Below, piece by piece: positions 1 to 8,846 of a stretch of 64,000 nucleotides of DNA. The DNA is from Pseudomonas graminis (GTDB lineage: Bacteria > Pseudomonadota > Gammaproteobacteria > Pseudomonadales > Pseudomonadaceae), in NCBI RefSeq assembly GCF_013201545.1, contig NZ_CP053746.1, forward strand, positions 4,106,501 to 4,170,500, written 5' to 3'. The translations under genes were made by a program, and so were the position numbers. The notes under the pieces were generated by a model, which made no database searches, was not told the origin of the DNA, and saw nothing but the letters and a program-made list of their open reading frames with translations. The number at the start of each line of letters is the position of its first letter. The stretch's first letter is position 1.

Positions 1-21
1 CACTGAAAGCACGCGGTGTCT

Positions 22-47
22 TGTAGGACTGGCTTCAGCCGGGAAGC
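22..47 (+). repeat. REP element (CTGGCTTCAGCCGGG type)
   Basis: A GTAGGACTGGCTTCAGCCGGGAAG-like REP with a GGCT/AGCC hairpin. It lies just before a TTGATC-rich tract and the structured repeat that starts near 73. The same order (REP, TTGATC tract, structured repeat) recurs at 12134-12185 and 38448-38499. Confidence 0.8.
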
Positions 48-72
48 CCTTGATCTGTCTTTGATCTGCTGT

Positions 73-342
73 TGATCTTTGTACACAGAGGGTCCAGTCA
101 CCGCCAGACGCGACTTTGGTGCAGGCTGAACGGAGGTTTCGCGCAGTGGGTCGAGCCGCATGGATGCGGCGAGAGCGCCGTCAGGACAGGGATGTCCGTT
201 CGGCGCGGGCCCACGGAGCGGGACCGGAGTGAAGGAACCCCGAGGAACGAGGGGCCAAACCAGGAGCAGGCACTTTTGCTTACTTTTGGTGCTTTTCAAA
301 AGTAAGTCGCCGCAGGCGAAACGTCTGCCCCCCAGGCAGACG
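73..342 (+). repeat. Structured intergenic repeat, copy 1 of 4
   Basis: About 270 bp of non-coding repeat shared with 11868-12134 (inverted), 12411-12671 and 38499-38760. Visible stems in order: a long outer stem with G.U-type pairs (about 135-152 with 206-225); CCGCAT/ATGCGG at 156-161 and 164-169; GGACA/TGTCC near 184-197; CCCC/GGGG near 238-254; TTACTTTTG/CAAAAGTAA at 280-288 and 297-305; CGCC/GGCG near 309-318; CGTCTGCC/GGCAGACG at 322-329 and 335-342. TTGATC-rich tracts flank it (50-79 and 343-370). It ends about 37 bp from the stop codon of the convergent pirin gene. Short open frames inside it exist only because the DNA is conserved, and I do not call them genes. Confidence 0.8.
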
Positions 343-378
343 CTCTTGATCTTGCTCTTGATCTTGATTTACGGCTTT

Positions 379-1074
379 TTAAGCCACATCCACCAGGACG
401 ATCTCGCTGTCTTCGATGGCCGTCACCCGCAACACACGCTCATCCTCAACCGCCACACCATCCCGTGCCTCGGCACGGAGACCGTTGATCTCGATGACAC
501 CAGTGGCAGGCACCAGATACGCACGGCGGCCAGCGTCCAGCACATATTCAGCCGTTTCACCGGCCTTCAGATTCGCCGCCACCAACCGGGCGTTGGCCCG
601 AATCCGCAGCTCGATATCATCGTCCGCCTTGCCGCTCGCCAGCGTCACGAAGCCTTCGCGGTCGCCTTTCGGAAACGGCTTGGCACCCCAGGACGGCGGA
701 GCACCGACCTCGTCCGGCATGATCCAGATCTGGAAAATCCGCGTCTCCTTCGACTCCAGATTGTATTCACTGTGCGCCACACCCGTGCCGGCACTCATGA
801 CCTGCACATCGCCCGCTTCGGTACGGCCACGGTTACCCAGACTGTCCTCGTGAGTGATGGCGCCCTCACGCACATAGGTAATGATCTCCATGTCCCGGTG
901 AGGGTGACGCGGGAAGCCCGTGCCGGCCTCGATCACGTCATCGTTCCAGACCCGCAGCTGGCCCCAGTTCATCCGGCTCTCATCGTAGTAACTGGCGAAC
1001 GAGAAATGGTGATGGGCATTCAGCCAGCCGTGGTCTGCGCCGCCAAGGGATTTGAAAGGTCGAAGTTGCAGCAT
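379..1074 (-). CDS. Pirin family protein (YhhW-like bicupin)
   Basis: A 231-residue protein of the pirin/YhhW family, cytoplasmic bicupins with a metal site in the N-terminal cupin. Some members act as quercetin 2,3-dioxygenases, and the physiological substrate is usually unknown. The N-terminal cupin carries the family metal-ligand pattern: HPHRD at about residues 57-61, with HSE and an EYN segment around residues 100-105. The length is normal for the family. AGGA lies about 8 bases before the ATG. The gene is divergent from the helicase at 1295 and its 3' end abuts structured-repeat copy 1. The family call is secure; the substrate is not. Confidence 0.93.
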   Translation of the reverse strand: MLQLRPFKSLGGADHGWLNAHHHFSFASYYDESRMNWGQLRVWNDDVIEAGTGFPRHPHRDMEIITYVREGAITHEDSLGNRGRTEAGDVQVMSAGTGVAHSEYNLESKETRIFQIWIMPDEVGAPPSWGAKPFPKGDREGFVTLASGKADDDIELRIRANARLVAANLKAGETAEYVLDAGRRAYLVPATGVIEINGLRAEARDGVAVEDERVLRVTAIEDSEIVLVDVA

Positions 1075-1294
1075 GATCAGTTCCTCCGTAGCAGGGCCGG
1101 GCCTGTGGCAGGGCGCCGCTGGTGATGACTTGTCAGTCGATGGAGCAATGATCTATCAACTAATCATCGATAAAAAGCGTAAGTTCTGCATGAATGCAAT
1201 CGGTTAATTCGATACTTAACCATTTTTCCAGGCTACCAACCCTCTGCCCTTGATCGGCTAACTCCCTGACAGGAAAGCATTTCACTGGAGCTGA

Positions 1295-3904
1295 GTGACG
1301 AATGGGGCGACCATAGGCGCCCTGTCGATAACGCCGAAACCCGGAGCCCGCGTGCCGCACGATTTTTCCGCCGAGCTACCCCCCAAATCCTCCAGCCAGC
1401 CTTCCCACCAGATGCCGCCTGACCTGAACATCCCCGAACGTCTGCCGTTCTTCAAACGGCTAATGGCTCGCATGTTCGGCGGCGGCTTGTCGCGCATGCA
1501 GGCGCAGCACGTGCCGTCGTGGCAGCAGGGCCATGCCGATGGTTACCTCAATGGCCACGCCGAAGGCGTGAACGAGGGTTACAACGAGGGCCGCTTCGAT
1601 GGCATCGAAGAAGGTCGGCAAGTGCTGGTGATCCGCGACACGCGGCCACTGGAGCACCGCGGCCCGAGGGTTGACGATCACCTGTTCGACGACTGGCGCC
1701 TGCCCCTCACCAACGAGCTGAAAAAGCGCATAAAGGCGGACGTCGCCGAGAAACTGCCTGCCCACGCGCAACCGACCGCCGCGCAATGGAAGATGATTTT
1801 CAGCGACACACCCTCGACCTACGTGATCGCCGGCGCCGGGGCGGGCAAGTCGACGTCGCTGGTTCTGCGCGTGCTGTTGCTGAACCACTACCTGGGCTTC
1901 GAGCTGGACTCGATGACCGTGGTGACCTTCACCCGCGAGTCGCGCAAGGACTTCATCAACAAGCTGGTCGAGATCATGGCGCTGTGGGGCCATGAGCTGA
2001 CCCTGCGTCAGGCCCGCGAGGTGGTGCGCACGTTCCATTCGCGCATCCTGCCGCTGGTGCGCAGCCTGCCGGGTTTCGAGCAATTGCAGGCGTTCGAGAA
2101 CCTCAGCAGCCAGTCGGGCCAGCTATTCGACGACAGCGCCGACAGCAACCCTTTCGACCTGCGCATCAATGACGCCCAGCGCCACCAGTTGAACCTCTGC
2201 TACCGCGATTTATACGCCGCCAACCCGCGTTTTCGCGAGGTCATGGCGCCCTTGTACCGCCAGTCCCTGCAACTGAAGGAGCTGGACCGCGATCACCCGG
2301 ACGTGCAAAAACGCATCACCGTGATGGGCCTGTCGTCGAAGCGCGACGAGGAGCTGTGCGACGTCATCGAAGACCTGTGGATTCGCGCTGGCGCGTGGCC
2401 GATTCAGGGCGTCGAGCCGATGCGCCAGACCGTCGAAGTCAGCGGCCTGACCTTTCACGTCCACGGCTATGCCGCCGAGCTGGATGCGTGGATCGTCCTG
2501 GGCTTCGACCCCGGCGAAGACCAGCACCTGCGCCGCCCGGATGCCAAGCTGCCGGTGTGGGCGGAGTGGGTGATCAAGCGCACGCTGTTCCAGGCGTTCT
2601 GCCGCAAGCCGGTGATCTGGCTGGAAAACTACCAGGCCTCGCGGGGCATGATGCAGTCGTTGTCCGGCGCGGCCGTGGCGGGGCCGGGCTTCGATTACAA
2701 GGTCAAAGGCGAGCTGAGCGCGGCGCCACTGCTGGATTGTTTCGTGGCAGCCGCCAGTTTCATCGAAAACCTCGGGCTGGATGTGCCGAGCGCCGTGGCG
2801 CAGATGAGCTTTTCCGAGCAGGACCCTGACCGGTTTTTCTTCGAGGCGCTGAGCCTGTTCTGGAAAGCGTTCGAGAACCACCTGCTGGATCAATCGCCGC
2901 CGGTGATGACCTACAACCGGATGTTCTCGCTGTTTGGCGAAAACTCGCCGGAAAACCTCAAGCTGGTCAGCGATGCCGGCCTGCGCCCGCTGTCGCATTT
3001 GATGATCGACGAGTTTCAGGACGTCTCGCCGCAGATCGTCTCGTGGATCCGCGCCAGTCTGCGGGAGATCCGCAGTCGTGGCCCGGCGCTGCATCTGGGC
3101 CGCGGTGCCCAGCGTTCATCGCTGCTCTGCGTCGGCGATGACTGGCAATCGATCTACGGCTGGCGCGGCAGTTCGCCAAAATTCTTCATGGAGTTCCCCA
3201 AGGAGTTTTCCTCGCCCGCGACCACCAAGGTCATGCTCAGCGACAACTTCCGCAGCCACCAGCACATCATCGACGCCGCCGAACACATCGTCCGTGCCGC
3301 GCCGGCAATCAGCGGCAAGAAGGCCCGCGCCAGCGGCCCGGTGCAGGAGCTGCTGCCGGTGACCGTGCTCGATCGTAACGACGACCGGCTGCTGGCCAGC
3401 CTGACCGAGCACTACCACGCCGGCGACTCGGTGCTGCTGCTGTACCGCAAAGGCAGTGAACGCAGCCGCTTGCCGGAAGCCCTGCAGGCCCTCGCCGATG
3501 CCGACTACACGCTGCCGCCCCAGGACCGCCGCCTCAAGCAACTGACCTATCACAGCGCCAAGGGCCTACAGGCTGACGCGGTGTTTCTGCTCGGGGATTG
3601 CCAGCATCTGACGCAGTCGCCGTACAAGAATCAGGTCTATCAGCTGACGGGGCTGGGCCGAGAAGGAGATCTGGAAGCGTTCGACAACGCGCAGAAAGAT
3701 GAGGTCTTGCGCCTGGCGTACGTGGCCATTACGCGCGCCGTTCGCCACTGCTACTGGTTCATTGAGTCCGCTGGCAATGACGATGGGAACATCCCACGTG
3801 CGTCGGCGCGGGTGGCGGGGGACAAGGCGTTTTTCGATGATCGCCGAGGGGCCTCTTCCCCTGGCACTTCATCCGGCGAATCTCTCAGCACTTCAGTTGA
3901 ATAA
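1295..3904 (+). CDS. UvrD/Rep-type superfamily 1 DNA helicase with N-terminal Gly-x3 repeat
   Basis: An 869-residue SF1A helicase, an ATP-driven single-strand DNA translocase. Motif I (AGAGAGKST) is at 179-187. Later come VTFTRESR (motif Ia), MIDEFQDVSPQ (motif II), GDDWQSIYGWRG (motif III), YHSAKGLQADAVFLLGD (motif V) and AYVAITRA (motif VI), so it should be active. Before the helicase core lies an unusual tract with glycine every fourth residue from G79 to G107 (eight in a row). The start used is GTG at 1295, four bases after GGAG. An ATG at 1412 would remove about 39 residues but keep the Gly repeat. It stands alone, converging on the DUF1652 gene. It is not UvrD or Rep proper, because its N-terminal 170 residues are additional. 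Confidence 0.88.
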   Translation: MTNGATIGALSITPKPGARVPHDFSAELPPKSSSQPSHQMPPDLNIPERLPFFKRLMARMFGGGLSRMQAQHVPSWQQGHADGYLNGHAEGVNEGYNEGRFDGIEEGRQVLVIRDTRPLEHRGPRVDDHLFDDWRLPLTNELKKRIKADVAEKLPAHAQPTAAQWKMIFSDTPSTYVIAGAGAGKSTSLVLRVLLLNHYLGFELDSMTVVTFTRESRKDFINKLVEIMALWGHELTLRQAREVVRTFHSRILPLVRSLPGFEQLQAFENLSSQSGQLFDDSADSNPFDLRINDAQRHQLNLCYRDLYAANPRFREVMAPLYRQSLQLKELDRDHPDVQKRITVMGLSSKRDEELCDVIEDLWIRAGAWPIQGVEPMRQTVEVSGLTFHVHGYAAELDAWIVLGFDPGEDQHLRRPDAKLPVWAEWVIKRTLFQAFCRKPVIWLENYQASRGMMQSLSGAAVAGPGFDYKVKGELSAAPLLDCFVAAASFIENLGLDVPSAVAQMSFSEQDPDRFFFEALSLFWKAFENHLLDQSPPVMTYNRMFSLFGENSPENLKLVSDAGLRPLSHLMIDEFQDVSPQIVSWIRASLREIRSRGPALHLGRGAQRSSLLCVGDDWQSIYGWRGSSPKFFMEFPKEFSSPATTKVMLSDNFRSHQHIIDAAEHIVRAAPAISGKKARASGPVQELLPVTVLDRNDDRLLASLTEHYHAGDSVLLLYRKGSERSRLPEALQALADADYTLPPQDRRLKQLTYHSAKGLQADAVFLLGDCQHLTQSPYKNQVYQLTGLGREGDLEAFDNAQKDEVLRLAYVAITRAVRHCYWFIESAGNDDGNIPRASARVAGDKAFFDDRRGASSPGTSSGESLSTSVE

Positions 3905-3922
3905 GCTAAAACCCACAGGCGC

Positions 3923-4186
3923 TCAGGCCCGATTGAGGTACAGCGAGCGCCTCGGAATGAAAGTTTCGACCTCGAGCTCAATGGCTTCGATGATGCGTTC
4001 GACGTCTGTGGCATTCATCACCGTGGCGCAGGGGATGGCGGCGATAGCGATCACTGTCTCGCCGCTGGCCCTGTCGAACAGGCGGGCCACCATGCTGCCG
4101 GGCGCATCCATGTTGGCTTCGAAGCCCACCGGATGAAAATGCCAGCGCATCAGCTGGCAGGCGTTCGGGAATGTCACTTTATTCAT
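3923..4186 (-). CDS. DUF1652 protein
   Basis: An 87-residue protein of the DUF1652 family, a small Pseudomonas-centred family of unknown role. It begins MNKVTFPNAC and contains the ARLFDRASGETVIAIAAIP stretch that I associate with this family. The ATG at 4186 follows AGGTGG with normal spacing; an in-frame upstream ATG at 4216 lacks a ribosome site. No membrane segment or signal peptide is visible. It converges on the helicase gene with an 18-bp gap. Confidence 0.8.
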   Translation of the reverse strand: MNKVTFPNACQLMRWHFHPVGFEANMDAPGSMVARLFDRASGETVIAIAAIPCATVMNATDVERIIEAIELEVETFIPRRSLYLNRA

Positions 4187-4592
4187 GGACCCACCTCGTT
4201 CAATCGAGCACTTCACAAGCTCCGCAGGGTAGGAAAACGGCAGGTCTGTTCAGGCTTCGGCGATCGACACGTCGCGTGATGAAGCCTGACCCGCAGACCA
4301 CGAGTCAGGTAAAGGTAGCACCGAGTTCTGACAGTGTCGGGAAATAAATCCTACACAATTGAGAATTTCATGTTTCGTTGATCTTTATCATGAATCGCTT
4401 ATATCCAAGTGCATGCCGGAATAAGTGCTGAATCGTTATAGCTATATAAAACCCCTGATTTAAAGTCAGTGGCCAAAAATATATATCTATAAACGCTTAA
4501 CTCGCCCGCATGAAAGTTAATGCGCGGCCGATAGCAGGGCAAGCGTCAATAAAAAGACTCGACGCAGCGTCAGCCTTCAAGAGAGATCATCC
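4187..4592. other. AT-rich intergenic region upstream of the chemoreceptor
   Basis: About 400 bases with no gene. The part from 4330 to 4500 is markedly AT-rich for this genome and probably holds the promoters of the two divergent genes. GCCGATAG at 4527-4534 resembles a FliA (sigma-28) -10 element, but a properly spaced -35 is not clear. Confidence 0.4.
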
Positions 4593-6218
4593 ATGTCGAT
4601 AAGAAACATGAACATTGCGCCTCGTGCATTCCTGGGATTCGCGTTCATTGCCGCACTGGTAGTCGGTTTGAGCGTGTTCTCGGTCAACCGGATGGCGGTG
4701 ATTCGCCAGGCCACCATCGACATGGAGTCCAACCAACTGCCCAGTATTGGCTATCTAAGCGAGATGCTGGAGAACAGTTTGCGGTTACGCATCACTTCCT
4801 TCCGCACTCTCGTCAACCGTGAACCGGCCTCCCTGCGTGAAACCGATGCCCGTATTGCCGAGCTGATCGGCAAGTTGCAGAACGCCAAAAAAGCCTACGC
4901 CGCGCTGCCTGCGGAGGGCGAAGAACTAACGGTGTACAACCAGTTTGAAGCGACACTTGCAACGTTCCTTGATGTTCAAGCCAAGGTGCTGGACTTGTCT
5001 CGGCAGGACAAGACTGACGATATGCGCGCGATGATCAACACCCGTATGAAAGAGGCCACCGACCTTATGGGTGTCCAGATCAATCAACTGATTGCCATCA
5101 ACAAGAAAGGCGCCACTGATGCAGCGGCTATTTCGCGGCAGCAATATGACAGTGCCAACCTGAGCATCATTGCTGTTTCAGTGGTCGCCGTGCTGCTGAC
5201 GATACTGCTGGCGTGGTTGCTCACCCGCAGTATCGTCAGCCCGCTCACCCGCGCGGTTCGCGCAGCAGAGGAGATTGCGTCCGGTGATCTGACCCGGCCC
5301 ATCGAGGTCGACGGCAAGGACGAAGCGGCGCAGCTGTTGCGTGCCCTGACAACGATGCAGCGCAATCTGCGCCAGACCATCGAGCTGATTTCCGGCTCGT
5401 CCACCCAACTGGCGTCGGCGGCTGAAGAGCTGAGCGCGGTGACAGAAGAGTCCTCGCGCGGTTTGCAGCAGCAGAACAACGAGATCGAGCAGGCGGCAAC
5501 GGCCGTCAACGAGATGACCGCAGCGGTCGAGGAAGTCGCGCGCAACGCGGTGTCGACCTCCGAAGCGTCACAGCAGTCCAACCAGACCGCACGTCAGGGC
5601 CGTGATCGGGTGGTCGAGACGGTGAAGTCGATTCAGGACATGACCCAGCAGATCCAGGCCACTTCCGGATTGGTGGAAGGCTTGGCGGCCCAGGGCCGTG
5701 ATATTGGCAAGGTGCTCGACGTGATTCGCTCGATCGCCGAGCAGACCAATCTGTTGGCGCTTAACGCGGCCATCGAAGCCGCCCGTGCGGGGGAGGCGGG
5801 TCGCGGGTTTGCCGTGGTCGCCGACGAGGTTCGCGCGCTGGCACACCGCACCGCGCAGTCGACGACGGAGATTGAACAGATGGTCGCCGGCATCCAGACC
5901 CGGACCGGCGACGCCGTGCAATCGATGTCACGCAACACCGACAGCACCCGCACCACGCTGAGCCTGGCCAGTTCGGCGGGTGACGCGCTGGAGTTGATCA
6001 CTGAAGCCATTGCGCAAATCAACGAGCGCAACCTGGTCATCGCCAGTGCATCGGAAGAACAGGCGCAGGTGTCGAGGGAGGTGGACCGCAATCTGGTCAA
6101 CATTCGCGACCTCGCCGCGCAAACAGCGGCGGGCGCCAACCAGACCAGCGCGGCCAGCCATGAACTGTCGCGACTGGCGGTTGATCTGAAAGCAATGGTG
6201 GCGCGGTTTGTGATTTAA
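4593..6218 (+). CDS. Methyl-accepting chemotaxis protein, four-helix-bundle sensor type
   Basis: A 541-residue inner-membrane chemoreceptor. Transmembrane segment 1 is at about 12-31, followed by a periplasmic helical sensor of about 155 residues with no Cache or PAS features (four-helix-bundle type). Transmembrane segment 2 is at about 188-210 and HAMP at about 212-265, then the cytoplasmic hairpin whose tip reads [19 protein letters not shown], with [15 protein letters not shown] after it. The protein ends MVARFVI with no C-terminal NWETF-like CheR-binding pentapeptide. It signals to CheA/CheW. The ATG at 4593 follows AAGAGAGATC. Ligand unknown; there are no chemotaxis neighbours. Confidence 0.93.
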   Translation: MSIRNMNIAPRAFLGFAFIAALVVGLSVFSVNRMAVIRQATIDMESNQLPSIGYLSEMLENSLRLRITSFRTLVNREPASLRETDARIAELIGKLQNAKKAYAALPAEGEELTVYNQFEATLATFLDVQAKVLDLSRQDKTDDMRAMINTRMKEATDLMGVQINQLIAINKKGATDAAAISRQQYDSANLSIIAVSVVAVLLTILLAWLLTRSIVSPLTRAVRAAEEIASGDLTRPIEVDGKDEAAQLLRALTTMQRNLRQTIELISGSSTQLASAAEELSAVTEESSRGLQQQNNEIEQAATAVNEMTAAVEEVARNAVSTSEASQQSNQTARQGRDRVVETVKSIQDMTQQIQATSGLVEGLAAQGRDIGKVLDVIRSIAEQTNLLALNAAIEAARAGEAGRGFAVVADEVRALAHRTAQSTTEIEQMVAGIQTRTGDAVQSMSRNTDSTRTTLSLASSAGDALELITEAIAQINERNLVIASASEEQAQVSREVDRNLVNIRDLAAQTAAGANQTSAASHELSRLAVDLKAMVARFVI

Positions 6219-6267
6219 GCGGCGCGGTCTGTTCGGGGCGCGCAAGCTTGAAGGACCGGCGCAATCT

Positions 6268-6360
6268 TGTGGGAGCGAGCTTGCTCGCGAATAGAGCGGC
6301 AAAGCCGCTAGATCTCCAGCGGACGAACCTCAGTCTTCGCGAGCAAGCTCACTCCTACAC
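6268..6360. repeat. Inverted pair of REP elements (GAGCTTGCTC type)
   Basis: TGTGGGAGCGAGCTTGCTCGCGAA (6268-6291) and its inverted partner TTCGCGAGCAAGCTCACTCCTAC (6336-6360) form a BIME-like pair. It sits between the convergent chemoreceptor and kguD genes, where it could also help end transcription. Confidence 0.8.
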
Positions 6361-6462
6361 GTCCTGCGGCGTGCCCAAGATCCTGAGTTCACCCCGGTCA
6401 CCCCCAGAGGTGCTGCGAGCTGGCTGATATCGCAAGCATTCCCATATCCCACAGAGTATCAA

Positions 6463-7443
6463 TCAGCCATTCCACGCAGCGGGGTTGACCAGATCCTTCG
6501 GTCGCTCGCCCGCCAGGGCCGCCAGCAGATTATCCACGGCACAGCGGGCCATCGCCTCGCGGGTCTCGTGGGTCGCCGAGCCCATGTGCGGTGTCGCCAC
6601 CACGTTGTCCATCTTCAGCAGCGGCGAGTCCGGACTCACGGGCTCCTGTTCAAAGACATCCAGCCCCGCCGCGCGAATCTGTCCGTTCTGCAGCGCGGCG
6701 ATCAGCGCCCGCTCGTCCACCACCTTGCCCCGAGCGATGTTGATGAAGATCGTCTCGGGTCGCATCTGCGCGAACTGCTCGGCACCGATCAACCCCTCGG
6801 TTTCAGCGGTCAGCGGCACGGTCAGGCAGACGAAATCCGCCTCGCGCAGCAAGTCTTCCAGGCTGCGATAGCGGGCATCGAAGCGCGCTTCCACGGCCGG
6901 CTTCGGTGAGTGGCTGTGGTAGATCACTGGCATCCCGAAACCGAAATGGCCCCGCTGGGCGACCGCCTCGCCAATGCGGCCCATGCCGATGATGCCCAGG
7001 GTCTTCCCATGCACGTCGGAACCGAAATGCTTCGGCCCGATGTTCTGCTGCCACTGGCCGTCGCGGACCATAGTGGCCAGCTCCACCACACGACGGGCCG
7101 TCGCCATGATCAGCGCAAAGCCAGTGTCGGCGGTGGTTTCGGTCAGCACATCCGGGGTGTTAGTGAGCAGAACGCCGCGCCGCGTCAGGTACTCGATGTC
7201 GTAGTTATCGACGCCCACCGAAACGCTGGACACCGCCTTGAGCTTCGGCGCCAGGTCCAGCAGTTCGGCGTCCAGCTTCACGCTCGCGCCCAGCAAGGCG
7301 TCGGCATGGGGCAGGGCGTCGCGCAGACGGGCGAGGCCGTCGCGGGATTTCGGATCATCGATCAGCGTGACCTCGGCCTGGGCTTGCAGGCGCTGCATCA
7401 GCGGCGCCGAGAGTTTCTTGTAGAGCACAACATGCTGAGTCAT
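6463..7443 (-). CDS. kguD: 2-keto-6-phosphogluconate reductase (D-isomer 2-hydroxyacid dehydrogenase family)
   Basis: A 326-residue NAD(P)-dependent D-2-hydroxyacid dehydrogenase. It shows the nucleotide-binding GMGRIGEAVAQR motif in mid-protein, the catalytic Arg in NIARGKVVDE, the Glu in the DVFEQEP segment and the His in ATPHMGSATHE. The family includes GhrB and KguD; its position at the end of kguE-kguK-kguT-kguD identifies it as the enzyme reducing 2-keto-6-phosphogluconate to 6-phosphogluconate. The ATG at 7443 is used; a TTG immediately upstream would add one residue. It is 15 bp after kguT, in the same transcription unit. Confidence 0.88.
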   Translation of the reverse strand: MTQHVVLYKKLSAPLMQRLQAQAEVTLIDDPKSRDGLARLRDALPHADALLGASVKLDAELLDLAPKLKAVSSVSVGVDNYDIEYLTRRGVLLTNTPDVLTETTADTGFALIMATARRVVELATMVRDGQWQQNIGPKHFGSDVHGKTLGIIGMGRIGEAVAQRGHFGFGMPVIYHSHSPKPAVEARFDARYRSLEDLLREADFVCLTVPLTAETEGLIGAEQFAQMRPETIFINIARGKVVDERALIAALQNGQIRAAGLDVFEQEPVSPDSPLLKMDNVVATPHMGSATHETREAMARCAVDNLLAALAGERPKDLVNPAAWNG

Positions 7444-7458
7444 CAAAAGAGTTTCCGA

Positions 7459-8775
7459 TCAAGAATGGGCAGGCGCAGAACCGACGCCGGGCTTGTCGCT
7501 CAGGGGCCGGGCCTTGCTGTCCGGCTTGAGCAGCAGCGTCAGCACCACCGAGACCAGCAGTGCGCCGCTCATGAACAGGTACGACGCGCTCAAGGTGCCG
7601 GTGACGCCGTTGAGGTAACCGACCAGGTACGAGCCGGCGAACGAACCCAGCGCACCGAGGCTGTTGATCAATGCCATGGCGCCGCCCGCAACGTTGGCGG
7701 GAAGGATTTCCGGGACGATCGCGAAGAACGGACCGTAAGGCGCGTACATGCAGGCACCGGCAATGACCAGCAGCGAGTACGACCACCAGAAGTGCTCGGT
7801 GCCCAGCGCATACGAGCCGTAGAACGCGACGGCGGCCAGCAGCAGCGGCGGCCAGACAAAGGCTTTGCGCTTCTGGGTTTTATCCGACGCCCACGACACC
7901 AGCACCATGCCGATCACCGCGGCCAAGTACGGCAGGGCCGAGAGCCAGCCGGCTTCGACCATGTCCATCTGCATGCCTTTCTTGATGATGGTCGGCAGCC
8001 ACAGCACGAACCCGTAGACGCCGATGCTCCAGCAGAAATACTGCGCGGCCAGCAGCAGCACGCGCGGAGAACGGAAGGCTTCGGCGTAGTTTTTCACCGG
8101 CTTGATGCCGACCTGTTCGGCGTCGAGGCGCGATTGCAGTTCGGTCTTTTCTTCGACGGTCAGCCATTTGGCCTGGGCGGGACGCTCGTCCACCAGACGC
8201 CACCAGATAAACGCCCAGATCACCGCCGGCAAACCTTCGACGATGAACATCCAGCGCCAGCTGAAGTGCGCCACCAGATAGCCGGACACCACCGACATCC
8301 ACAGCATCGTCACCGGGTTGCCGAGAATCAGCACGGTATTGGCACGGGAGCGTTCGGCCTTGGTGAACCAGTAGCAGAGGTACACCAGCATGGCCGGCAT
8401 GACGGCCGCTTCGACGACGCCGAGCATGAAGCGGATGCCGATGAGCATGTAGGCGTTGGAGACGATGCCGGTCAGGGTGGCCAGGCCGCCCCACAGAATC
8501 AGGCTGACGAAGATGAGTTTCTTGACACTCTTTTTCTGCGCATAGATGGCGCCGGGCACCTGAAAGAAGAAGTAACCGAGGAAGAACAACGCACCGAGCA
8601 ATGACGACATGCCCGGGGTGATATTCAGGTCTTCGGCCATTCCCGACGCGGCGGCGAAGCCATAGTTGGCGCGGTCCAGGTACGCCAGGCTGTAGGTGAT
8701 GAAGACAATGGGCATGATCAACAGCCAGCGACGTTTGAGGCCGGCGTGTTTCACGGATTCGAGCAGCTTTTCCAT
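7459..8775 (-). CDS. kguT: 2-ketogluconate MFS transporter
   Basis: A 438-residue major facilitator of the anion:cation symporter family with 12 predicted helices. It opens with the typical ITYSLAYLDRANYGFA motif and has the family loop between helices 2 and 3 (GAIYAQKKSVKKL). Its setting between kguK and kguD marks it as the inner-membrane 2-ketogluconate importer. The ATG at 8775 follows AGGGAG with good spacing and is preferred over an upstream ATG at 8793. Transcription should start at kguE under PtxS control. Confidence 0.88.
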   Translation of the reverse strand: MEKLLESVKHAGLKRRWLLIMPIVFITYSLAYLDRANYGFAAASGMAEDLNITPGMSSLLGALFFLGYFFFQVPGAIYAQKKSVKKLIFVSLILWGGLATLTGIVSNAYMLIGIRFMLGVVEAAVMPAMLVYLCYWFTKAERSRANTVLILGNPVTMLWMSVVSGYLVAHFSWRWMFIVEGLPAVIWAFIWWRLVDERPAQAKWLTVEEKTELQSRLDAEQVGIKPVKNYAEAFRSPRVLLLAAQYFCWSIGVYGFVLWLPTIIKKGMQMDMVEAGWLSALPYLAAVIGMVLVSWASDKTQKRKAFVWPPLLLAAVAFYGSYALGTEHFWWSYSLLVIAGACMYAPYGPFFAIVPEILPANVAGGAMALINSLGALGSFAGSYLVGYLNGVTGTLSASYLFMSGALLVSVVLTLLLKPDSKARPLSDKPGVGSAPAHS

Positions 8776-8846
8776 TTCAGGCTCCCTGAGCATGTTGTTT
8801 TTGTCGCAGCAGGTGATGCAGGTTCGATGTGTGTGAAAGCGAGCGT

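Noticed and set aside
160..1125. A long plus-strand open frame (321 codons) starting inside structured-repeat copy 1
   Set aside because: It overlaps the pirin gene on the other strand and its start lies in repeat DNA. Similar short frames in the other copies reflect repeat conservation only.
4512..4534. FliA (sigma-28) promoter for the chemoreceptor
   Set aside because: GCCGATAG fits the -10, but the nearest GAAAGTTA is only seven bases upstream, too close for the usual spacing of about 11.
6910..8604. 564-codon plus-strand open frame across kguD and kguT
   Set aside because: It is antisense to two well-supported genes. Its His/Gln/Arg-rich translation is typical of GC-rich shadow frames.
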